Notes under the pieces: model-generated
The model's input: the letters and a program-made list of their open reading frames with translations, nothing else
What the model was told of the DNA's origin: nothing
Database searches by the model: none
Made by a program: the position numbers and the translations under genes
Source: a virus
DNA length: 28,681 nt
Virus record (IMG/VR): IMGVR_UViG_3300044953_000652
Location: 1 to 28,681 of that record
Reading direction: 5' to 3' (one strand)
Part shown: piece by piece, positions 13,262 through 17,986 of the stretch
How positions within the stretch are numbered: position 1 is the stretch's first letter
Layout: every line of letters starts with the position of its first letter

Positions 13262-13666
13262 ATGCACAACACAGACAGCATTAGGACAGAAACTTCCGGA
13301 AAAAATTTTGAGATGAGCACATCAAGTGCAATCACCAAAGAAGACTGGATGCTCAAAAAATGGCGGCCCATGATGGGATGGGTCTACATAGGCACCTGTA
13401 GTTTTGATTTTGTGATCGCTCCCATCATGTGGTCCATACTGCAGGCCTATTCGGGAGGTGCGGTGACCACCCAATGGATGCCGCTGACCCTACAGGGTGC
13501 GGGACTGTATCACGTGGCCATGGGTGCAGTGTTGGGGGTGACTGCGTTTGGAAGAACACAAGAAAAGATAGCAGGAGCTACTAATGTGCCTGCCATCCAA
13601 AGCCGACCATTGTCCACAATGTCCTCACCATCTAGACCAGCTAGAATGGACGACCCAGCGTTATAA
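13262..13666 (+). CDS. Holin, GTA_holin_3TM-like
   Basis: A 134-aa protein. The core KKWRPMMGWVYIGTCSFDFV, then APIMWSILQAY, a middle amphipathic segment and LYHVAMGAVLGVTAFGRTQEKI match the '3TM holin' family: an RP motif before the first helix, a last helix GAVLGVTAFGR followed by T-x-EK. It would permeabilise the inner membrane at the end of infection. A second in-frame ATG at 13313 (residue 18) could give a shorter form, as in dual-start holins. The probable endolysin is at 14561-15244 on the opposite strand. The C-terminal tail is Pro/Ser/Arg-rich. Confidence 0.82.
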   Translation: MHNTDSIRTETSGKNFEMSTSSAITKEDWMLKKWRPMMGWVYIGTCSFDFVIAPIMWSILQAYSGGAVTTQWMPLTLQGAGLYHVAMGAVLGVTAFGRTQEKIAGATNVPAIQSRPLSTMSSPSRPARMDDPAL

Positions 13667-13721
13667 GCAACACAGGTTTGCAGAAATCATTAAATCGCCA
13701 CAAAACTGTATCAAAATACAA

Positions 13722-13729
13722 GTTAAATA
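13722..13729 (+). promoter_or_regulatory. Possible T4-late-like motif, ATG at +1
   Basis: Plus-strand GTTAAATA, with the ATG at 13735 exactly at the predicted start 6 nt beyond the motif. No Shine-Dalgarno sequence is present. Confidence 0.4.
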
Positions 13730-13734
13730 TTTTC

Positions 13735-13977
13735 ATGAAATTTTTCTTGGTGGTGGTAATTTGCATGTGGGGGCAATGTGAAAATTACCTTGTGACTTAT
13801 CCTTCATTTACACACAGAGAAGAATGTAGAAAATATTCTGAAACTGTGGTGAAGAAAATAAGAGAAAATCTTCCTGACAGTTCTGGCATCACCTATTGCT
13901 TTGATGAAAAAGAAGTGCAGGAGATAACCAACAATCTGTTGAAACAAGAAAAAGAAAAATTCAATCCAAATATCTAG
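13735..13977 (+). CDS. 80-aa secreted small protein
   Basis: I start it at the ATG at 13735. A TTG-initiated reading from 13678 adds a polar segment before the signal. A hydrophobic N-terminus (MKFFLVVVICMWGQC) looks like a signal peptide. The mature part has two cysteines (C33 and C60, counted from this start), which may pair, and ends in a Lys/Glu-rich helix. It follows the holin by 68 nt. Small secreted proteins beside holins can be spanin-like, and the two cysteines would allow dimers, but a lipobox is not convincing. Function unknown. Confidence 0.6.
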   Translation: MKFFLVVVICMWGQCENYLVTYPSFTHREECRKYSETVVKKIRENLPDSSGITYCFDEKEVQEITNNLLKQEKEKFNPNI

Positions 13978-13978
13978 A

Positions 13979-14323
13979 TTAATTTCTCCTCATTTTGGAG
14001 ATGTCTATGGCATCCTGTGCATCAAACACTGGCACAAGGTTGCTCTTATGCAACAAGCCGATGCCCAACAATTTTCGCTCGCCTGAATAGTGCTGTGGTT
14101 CCGCGCGGCCACTCACTCGATGTATCTTGTCTGATGTGCGTGGCATTTTTCTTTTGGGTGTGTAATCGGGAATATCGTATCCAAAATTCTTGTCTTTTTT
14201 GATATTGTCCAGGCCTTGGCTTTTCAACCACTTGCGATGTTCTTCCCTCGCCTGGGCTAACTTTTTGGTTTTGGCTAATTTCTTTTTGATTCTTTTTCTC
14301 AAACCCATCACAATAAAACTCAT
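13979..14323 (-). CDS. 114-aa basic protein, conserved-looking C-terminus
   Basis: The ATG at 14323 is exactly at the predicted start of a strong promoter. The next in-frame ATG at 14308 (MGLRKRIKK) is the alternative. The first 30 residues are very basic (GLRKRIKKKLAKTKKLAQ). The C-terminal half reads RAEPQHYSGERKLLG...HKSNLVPVFDAQDAID, a segment with the look of a conserved phage domain, though I cannot name it. It converges on the plus-strand secreted protein with 1 nt between the stops. Possible RNA or ribosome binding by composition only. Confidence 0.65.
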   Translation of the reverse strand: MSFIVMGLRKRIKKKLAKTKKLAQAREEHRKWLKSQGLDNIKKDKNFGYDIPDYTPKRKMPRTSDKIHRVSGRAEPQHYSGERKLLGIGLLHKSNLVPVFDAQDAIDISKMRRN

Positions 14324-14329
14324 CCTCTT

Positions 14330-14358
14330 ATTATAGCATAACATAACTGCACAGTCAA
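14330..14358 (-). promoter_or_regulatory. sigma70 promoter, ATG at +1
   Basis: Minus-strand TTGACT (14353-14358), 17 nt, TATAAT (14330-14335), 6 nt, then the ATG at 14323. Same geometry as at 4419, 6357 and 24689. Confidence 0.8.
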
Positions 14359-14371
14359 TCACAGATATGTG

Positions 14372-14379
14372 GCTAAATA
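14372..14379 (+). promoter_or_regulatory. T4-late-like motif for 31-aa peptide
   Basis: Plus-strand GCTAAATA, with a predicted start at about 14385, ahead of GGAG and the ATG at 14405. Confidence 0.45.
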
Positions 14380-14404
14380 CTTATACAAAACAATGGAGAC
14401 AATT

Positions 14405-14500
14405 ATGATCACAATAATTATCAGCTTAGCGGTTGGTTTTGCCTTAGGTTACTTTGGCAAAGATCTAATCAACTCTATCATAGCCAAGTTTAAAAAGTAA
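14405..14500 (+). CDS. 31-aa membrane peptide
   Basis: A very short open frame with a GGAG site 6-8 nt before the ATG. The product starts MITIIISLAVGFALGYFG, a single hydrophobic helix with glycine motifs, and ends in a basic tail (IIAKFKK). Promoter-like motif, ribosome site and the following hairpin all fit, so I consider it a real gene. Its place in the lysis region suggests a membrane-active or regulatory peptide (antiholin or holin helper), which is inference. Confidence 0.6.
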   Translation: MITIIISLAVGFALGYFGKDLINSIIAKFKK

Positions 14501-14532
14501 TATATTTGGTTTAAGGCGACGAGAGCAAATCA

Positions 14533-14559
14533 GTGTGCTGGCATTTTGTGCTGGCACAC
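14533..14559 (+). terminator. Hairpin terminator for plus-strand transcript
   Basis: Plus-strand GTGTGCTGGCA-TTTTG-TGCTGGCACAC gives an 11-bp stem whose two inner U-G pairs exist only in plus-strand RNA. It is followed by TCTAATCTTT, a weak U-tract. It sits between the 31-aa gene and the convergent endolysin. Confidence 0.6.
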
Positions 14560-14560
14560 T

Positions 14561-15244
14561 CTAATCTTTGAAATCTTTTAAATTATCTTCAATAATTTGT
14601 TTGATACCTTCGCGGTAGTTGGGGTTAGTGGCCCACTTGTCCAGCTTGTCCACTATCTTATTCACATTAGGCTCCTTATTGCTCATCTGACGATGTCTTT
14701 CAAATCTAAATTGCTTGTGCACCTCTTTGGTGTTGAGAATGTTCATCATGTCCTGCACCGAGGCACATTTGGTTCTGTATTTTTTAAGTCCCCATTTGGC
14801 ATTCAATTGGTAGTATGCTTTCATCTGAGGTTCATTAGGATCCCAAGTTCTAATACCAAACAGATTGTTGCCTTCTATGGCAAATCTACTGCTGCCATTG
14901 TCACTCTCCATCATTGCCATGGAAATAATGATAACTTTGGGTATGTGCTGATCTTTGGGCAGTCCAAATTCCACATAGTCTATGCACTTGCTCACTGCAG
15001 CAATGAATGTGGTTTGATTGTAATAGTTCATGCTGGGTTCGGCCAAACCCAAGCTCTTGGCCGTCTTGCGTAGTTCTTCTATGGGGCCTGTGGTGATTTG
15101 TTTCTGAACATTATCATTTGGATACCAAGTGCCTATATAGAAGCTTATCAGCATCAGAACTGCGATGAACATTTCTTTTCTGAACCATTTACACCATCGC
15201 CAAAACATGTGTAACCAATTTTTGACTCTTGTTCTAAAAATCAT
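14561..15244 (-). CDS. Membrane-anchored glucosaminidase endolysin (Bax/FlgJ-like)
   Basis: A 227-aa protein. A basic, Trp-rich N-terminus is followed by one TM helix (about 26-42, FIAVLMLISFYIGTW), an N-in anchor or signal-arrest type. The catalytic domain (about 75-220) has the glucosaminidase pattern with catalytic-type E113 (MAMMESDNGSSRFA) and GNNLFGIR (125-132), as in Bax and FlgJ-type N-acetylglucosaminidases. It should cleave peptidoglycan glycan strands at lysis. It is unusual in being read opposite to the holin and from a sigma70-type promoter rather than a late motif. The ATG is 8 nt after the -10 box, nearly leaderless. Confidence 0.85.
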   Translation of the reverse strand: MIFRTRVKNWLHMFWRWCKWFRKEMFIAVLMLISFYIGTWYPNDNVQKQITTGPIEELRKTAKSLGLAEPSMNYYNQTTFIAAVSKCIDYVEFGLPKDQHIPKVIIISMAMMESDNGSSRFAIEGNNLFGIRTWDPNEPQMKAYYQLNAKWGLKKYRTKCASVQDMMNILNTKEVHKQFRFERHRQMSNKEPNVNKIVDKLDKWATNPNYREGIKQIIEDNLKDFKD

Positions 15245-15252
15245 AAAATTTA

Positions 15253-15281
15253 ATATTAAACTATTAGTTATCTGTTGTCAA
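15253..15281 (-). promoter_or_regulatory. sigma70-type promoter for endolysin
   Basis: Minus-strand TTGACA (15276-15281), 17 nt, TAATAT (15253-15258), 8 nt to the ATG at 15244. Confidence 0.7.
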
Positions 15282-15324
15282 GACTCAAAGAATTGTTATT
15301 TTGTGCGGATTTAGAATTGAATTT

Positions 15325-15350
15325 AGTGGTGGGAGTCGCCTCCCACCACT
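15325..15350 (-). terminator. Strong hairpin at 3' end of tmRNA gene
   Basis: A perfect 11-bp stem, AGTGGTGGGAG-GCGA-CTCCCACCACT, with a GNRA loop on the minus strand. It is followed by AAATTCAATTC, not a clean U-tract. It may end transcription or mark the 3' boundary of the precursor for trimming. Confidence 0.6.
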
Positions 15351-15649
15351 GATCACGTTCTGTTGCCAAGTGTGATCACTCTCCGAAGTAGCAGGTTTTT
15401 AGGCTGCCACCAATTCCGAGCCAACTAAAAAGTTAGCAGGAATTGTCACTTCTGATACGAAACGCTTGTTAGCATTTGTATTGTTGAGCCTTTACAGAGC
15501 CCTCACTGGTAAACTCCACGTTTCTTTACGCAATCGTCGATTCTATTTCCACCCCTCATATTTTATTGATTAGATAGAATAAGAATGGTGGAGTGGCAGG
15601 GTACCGCCCCCTGGTCCGCATTGTTTATTTCAAACGTATCATCGCCTAC
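15351..15649 (-). ncRNA. ssrA: Circularly permuted (two-piece) tmRNA
   Basis: Order on the minus strand: acceptor piece, intervening loop, coding piece. The acceptor piece (about 15649-15586) ends in the T-arm (stem CAGGG/CCCTG, 15597-15601 with 15609-15613), then CCACTCC and encoded ACCA. A 30-nt AU-rich spacer (15585-15556) follows, and then the coding piece starts GGGGTGG at 15555. GGGGTGG pairs with CCACTCC over 7 bp with G3-U70, the alanine identity element. The GAATCGACG segment and CGGAC before the T-arm match tmRNA consensus. The tag frame (15473-15399) starts at GCT and reads ANKRFVSEV...GSELVAA, 24 codons, then TAA. It rescues stalled ribosomes and tags their products. The T-loop (GGCGGTA) is atypical. 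No phage SmpB is seen in this window. Confidence 0.9.
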
Positions 15650-15655
15650 ATCAGT

Positions 15656-15684
15656 ATTTAAACACATTCTGTGGTGATTGTCAA
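15656..15684 (-). promoter_or_regulatory. sigma70-type promoter for tmRNA
   Basis: Minus-strand TTGACA (15679-15684), 17 nt, TTAAAT (15656-15661). The predicted start at about 15649 fits the 5' end of the acceptor piece. Confidence 0.65.
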
Positions 15685-15731
15685 CAGATGATTAAATTGT
15701 GCCACAGATGGATTTTGGATCTATGTCGGGA

Positions 15732-15935
15732 TTATATCAGTCTGAGATTGCCAGCTGCGGTTCTACCACGAGATTCAATCAATTCATAGCTGATTGCTTG
15801 ACCTTCCGTGATGGTCTCCAACTGGGCACTTCTTAGAGCAGATGCGTGTACGAACACATCCTTGTTGCCATCGTCTGGAGTAATAAAACCGTAACCTTTA
15901 GCGGCGTTGTACCACTTAACTTTACCTTGATTCAT
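15732..15935 (-). CDS. Cold-shock protein (CspA-like)
   Basis: A 67-aa single cold-shock domain. RNP1 is KGYGFITP (13-20) and RNP2 is VFVHAS (27-32), with the usual GKVKWYN start and the G-x-A-x-NLRLI end. It binds single-stranded RNA or DNA and melts RNA structure. It sits between the 58-aa gene and the tmRNA gene. A CATAAATA late-type motif (15967-15974) gives a 26-nt leader. Together with bS21 and the tmRNA it suggests phage control of translation. It could instead assist phage DNA or RNA handling. Confidence 0.95.
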   Translation of the reverse strand: MNQGKVKWYNAAKGYGFITPDDGNKDVFVHASALRSAQLETITEGQAISYELIESRGRTAAGNLRLI

Positions 15936-15966
15936 TCTTACGTTTGTTCTATTGTTGTTATGTGCT

Positions 15967-15974
15967 TATTTATG
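15967..15974 (-). promoter_or_regulatory. T4-late-like promoter for cold-shock gene
   Basis: Minus-strand CATAAATA, 31 nt before the ATG at 15935. Predicted start at about 15961. Confidence 0.6.
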
Positions 15975-16006
15975 TAAAATTCTATATAACTGGGTGGAAA
16001 CTGCGT

Positions 16007-16033
16007 GATAGGGCTCTTTTTGGGAGCCCTATC
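16007..16033 (-). terminator. Hairpin between 58-aa gene and csp
   Basis: A perfect 10-bp inverted repeat, GATAGGGCTC/GAGCCCTATC, with a 7-nt loop, 8 nt past the stop of the 58-aa gene. There is no U-tract on either side, so it may act as a weak terminator or as an mRNA end stabiliser. Confidence 0.5.
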
Positions 16034-16041
16034 CTTTGGAA

Positions 16042-16218
16042 TTACATCGCGTTCTTTTTTTCTTGGATTTCTTTTCTTCTCAATTTAGAAGCTTTGGAAA
16101 GAATCCCTAGAGCTTTTCTAGCTCTTGCAGCCGCAGCCTTGATGCCCTTGGTTTCAAAAGCTTCAGACTCTACTTTGTACGATTCAAATGCTTGTACTAT
16201 TTCATCGTGTGTAGGCAT
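16042..16218 (-). CDS. 58-aa basic helical protein
   Basis: A short gene with an AAGGAG site before the ATG at 16218. The product starts MPTHDEIVQAFESYKVESEAFE and then becomes Ala/Lys/Arg-rich (GIKAAAARARKALGIL...KLRRKEIQEKK), like a small histone-H1-like or nucleoid-associated peptide. It has its own promoter, a hairpin at the mRNA 5' end and a hairpin after the stop, so it is probably a monocistronic, well-expressed transcript. The DNA-binding role is inferred from composition. Confidence 0.75.
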   Translation of the reverse strand: MPTHDEIVQAFESYKVESEAFETKGIKAAAARARKALGILSKASKLRRKEIQEKKNAM

Positions 16219-16235
16219 TACGTTTCTCCTTTTTG

Positions 16236-16265
16236 TTATGATATCATAATGAGTTCGTTGAACTC
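16236..16265 (-). promoter_or_regulatory. 5'-end hairpin and palindrome in leader of 58-aa gene
   Basis: GAGTTC-AAC-GAACTC (16251-16265) begins at the predicted transcription start (about 16265), so the mRNA would start with a hairpin, as in hsp20. Next to it is a 14-bp perfect palindrome, TTATGATATCATAA (16236-16249), a possible operator. Confidence 0.55.
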
Positions 16266-16271
16266 CCCATT

Positions 16272-16300
16272 AGTATATCGGTTCATTTGATTCAAATCAA
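16272..16300 (-). promoter_or_regulatory. sigma70-type promoter for 58-aa gene
   Basis: Minus-strand TTGATT (16295-16300), 17 nt, TATACT (16272-16277). Confidence 0.65.
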
Positions 16301-16319
16301 TTAGATGGTTTGCCAAATA

Positions 16320-16898
16320 TTAGTTTTGGTAAGTGGAAATAAATTGGTATATGTCTTTCCACGTGTCACATCTGGCAACATCCTTGTGTTTGAAATCTTT
16401 GTTGTGTGGTTGGGTGTACAGAATGGGTATCATGCCGGCCTCCCAGCCTGCCAGTGCATTCACTGGCTTGTCCTCTATCCAGAAACTGCCAGCGGGTTGT
16501 TGTGCAAGTGCCTGGTCCTTGGGTTTGCCTGTGTCAAGGAATATTATATTTTCAAATATCTTTCCGAACCTCTCCTCTAGATTGTCTTGTCTTGCCCTGT
16601 TGGCCGTGGTGTCTAGGGTCTGGCTGGTGATCAGTATGATCTTGTGACCAGACTCAATAAGCATTTTGCAGTAATGACTGGCTCCATCAATGGGGTGCAG
16701 ATATCGCATGGCAGCGCTCTCATTGAAAATCTGTATCAGCAGGGCACAGACATCTTTGTCCAGACCATAGTGTTCGCCCACATCGTATTTGTTTTCCGCG
16801 CTTTTCTGATAACCCTGACGTTTCATCCATTCATCAAAGCCCTGCTCCCAATGCAACAGCACTCCATCCACATCACACAGTATCAATTTCTTGTTCAT
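16320..16898 (-). CDS. HAD-family phosphatase, probable 5'(3')-nucleotidase
   Basis: A 192-aa protein starting at the ATG at 16898, which overlaps the upstream TGA as ATGA. HAD motif I is CDVDGVLL (8-15) with nucleophile D9 and acid/base D11. Motif II is around LITSQT. Motif III/IV lies near GKPKDQAL and FWIEDKP. The small helical cap before motif II and the position in a cluster with glutaredoxin and RNR suggest a deoxynucleotidase of the NT5C type acting on nucleotide pools, but other HAD substrates remain possible. A long upstream N-terminal extension in the same frame is the shadow of the next gene and is rejected. Confidence 0.82.
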   Translation of the reverse strand: MNKKLILCDVDGVLLHWEQGFDEWMKRQGYQKSAENKYDVGEHYGLDKDVCALLIQIFNESAAMRYLHPIDGASHYCKMLIESGHKIILITSQTLDTTANRARQDNLEERFGKIFENIIFLDTGKPKDQALAQQPAGSFWIEDKPVNALAGWEAGMIPILYTQPHNKDFKHKDVARCDTWKDIYQFISTYQN

Positions 16899-17182
16899 AT
16901 CTTCAGTCCGGTGATGCTCTGGATATAACTGCTGCCCACTTCCCTGCTGGTGGGCGATATGGTCAATATGTGTTGGGTGCCTATCCAATGCTCGTGCAGG
17001 GCTGCCGTGATTGCCCAGGGCATCATGCCCACTCCGCTCTGCGTCTGTATCATGCACATGGGTTTCCGCACGCAAATTTCTGTGTCGTTGAACTCTATGA
17101 TCCTAGCGATGAGTTCTTCATTGCTGATCAATTTTATAGTGAACACATCAGTGGTGTTCAGATCTTTCATGAAACTATTCAT
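16895..17182 (-). CDS. 95-aa LSm/Sm-like protein
   Basis: It starts at the ATG at 17182, overlapping the glutaredoxin stop by 8 nt. Residues 10-30 read TDVFTIKLISNEELIARIIEF, a match to the Sm1 pattern (strand-turn with EEL/GEE, then a bent strand), followed by CVRKPMCMIQ like the 'L-x-NP' strand. A Met/Trp-rich middle part and a strand-rich C-terminus follow. Sm-like proteins bind RNA as rings. The fold call is by pattern only. Coupled between glutaredoxin and the nucleotidase. Confidence 0.6.
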   Translation of the reverse strand: MNSFMKDLNTTDVFTIKLISNEELIARIIEFNDTEICVRKPMCMIQTQSGVGMMPWAITAALHEHWIGTQHILTISPTSREVGSSYIQSITGLKI

Positions 17183-17420
17183 TTTTGCCTTTGTTGAAAT
17201 GTGCCTTGAGTTGATCATGTCCGCCAATGTACTTGCCATTCAATATGATTTGTGGCATCGTCCTCGCCTGTGGTATCTCTTCCAAAAGTTGTTCTCTGGA
17301 CCAATTCACACCTATGATTCTTTCTTCAAACACAATTTCTTTGGATTTGAGCAAAGATTTGGCCATGTCACAATTAGGACATTGAATCTTGCTCCACACT
17401 ATGGTTTTGTTTGATTGCAT
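17175..17420 (-). CDS. Glutaredoxin (NrdC-like)
   Basis: An 81-aa thioredoxin-fold protein with redox site CPNC (14-17), cis-proline TMPQI (54-58) and the glutathione-binding GGHD (66-69). It should reduce the RNR alpha C-terminal cysteines, and nrdB and nrdA lie just upstream on the same strand. I start it at the ATG at 17420, because an in-frame ATG at 17441 would place codons over the promoter -10 box. The leader is about 6 nt, nearly leaderless. Confidence 0.9.
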   Translation of the reverse strand: MQSNKTIVWSKIQCPNCDMAKSLLKSKEIVFEERIIGVNWSREQLLEEIPQARTMPQIILNGKYIGGHDQLKAHFNKGKNE

Positions 17421-17432
17421 TGATATGTTTGT

Positions 17433-17461
17433 ATTATGCACTATTTATGGTGTGATGTCAA
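17433..17461 (-). promoter_or_regulatory. sigma70-type promoter for glutaredoxin operon
   Basis: Minus-strand TTGACA (17456-17461), 17 nt, CATAAT (17433-17438). A late-like CATAAATA (17442-17449) lies within the spacer, so either early or late use is possible. Confidence 0.7.
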
Positions 17462-17473
17462 TGACTTTCAAAA

Positions 17474-17890
17474 TTAGATAGATACTTGTTCTAAAATCAA
17501 GGTATCATCTTTGTGTAAAGTAATACCATCAAAATAAACAGAGGTATGTAATTGATCAGTACCCCATATAAAAACATTTTTGGTTCTTTCATCATAGATA
17601 GGAGTCACGTCAATTAACTCATTATCTTTCTTCCATACACTATGTTTGATAGCTGTCCATTTGTTTGATGATTCACTCACTGCTATGTAGTAGCCTTGAA
17701 TCTTTTCACCTCCATACCATTGCACTTGTCTTTCAACATTGGCATGACACTTGTTTGGTTTAGCATGAGGTTTGGGAGTGATGTCTAATGATACAGCATT
17801 TAAACAACCTAATATTGATTGAATATTTTTAAATTCCAAATTATTAATATCTGGAAGACAAGCATCTGTTATTTTTGTGATATTTTCCAT
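17474..17890 (-). CDS. 138-aa protein with Cys-His-Asp pattern, unknown
   Basis: The protein carries NKCHANVERQVQWYGGEKIQG (46-66), then KHSVWKKDNELIDVTP (82-97). The order C48, H83, D94 with strand-like spacing resembles the catalytic triads of papain/transglutaminase-like folds, so a peptidase or amidase-type activity is possible but unproven. The coding sequence is visibly more AT-rich than its neighbours, and it lies between nrdB and glutaredoxin with its own TATAAT (17908-17913). Both points suggest a later insertion into the RNR cluster. Confidence 0.65.
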   Translation of the reverse strand: MENITKITDACLPDINNLEFKNIQSILGCLNAVSLDITPKPHAKPNKCHANVERQVQWYGGEKIQGYYIAVSESSNKWTAIKHSVWKKDNELIDVTPIYDERTKNVFIWGTDQLHTSVYFDGITLHKDDTLILEQVSI

Positions 17891-17986
17891 CCTGATCTCA
17901 TTGGTCTATTATACATATGGCTTGCATATATTGTAGCAAAACTTATACCAAGTTCTACACATTTACCTCTTAACTCGTGTACTATC

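Noticed and set aside
15586-15649. A tRNA gene (CCA-ended T-arm)
   Set aside because: The 5' acceptor strand lies downstream after a 30-nt spacer, and there is no anticodon arm. It is the acceptor piece of the permuted tmRNA.
16899-17075. N-terminal extension of the HAD phosphatase frame to 251 aa
   Set aside because: The extra 59 residues are His/Arg-rich and lie over the LSm-like gene in another frame. The ATG at 16898 gives a standard HAD N-terminus and an ATGA overlap.
17442-17449. CATAAATA as the main promoter of glutaredoxin
   Set aside because: It lies in the spacer of a good TTGACA-17-CATAAT promoter, which explains the start better. It is noted only as an alternative.
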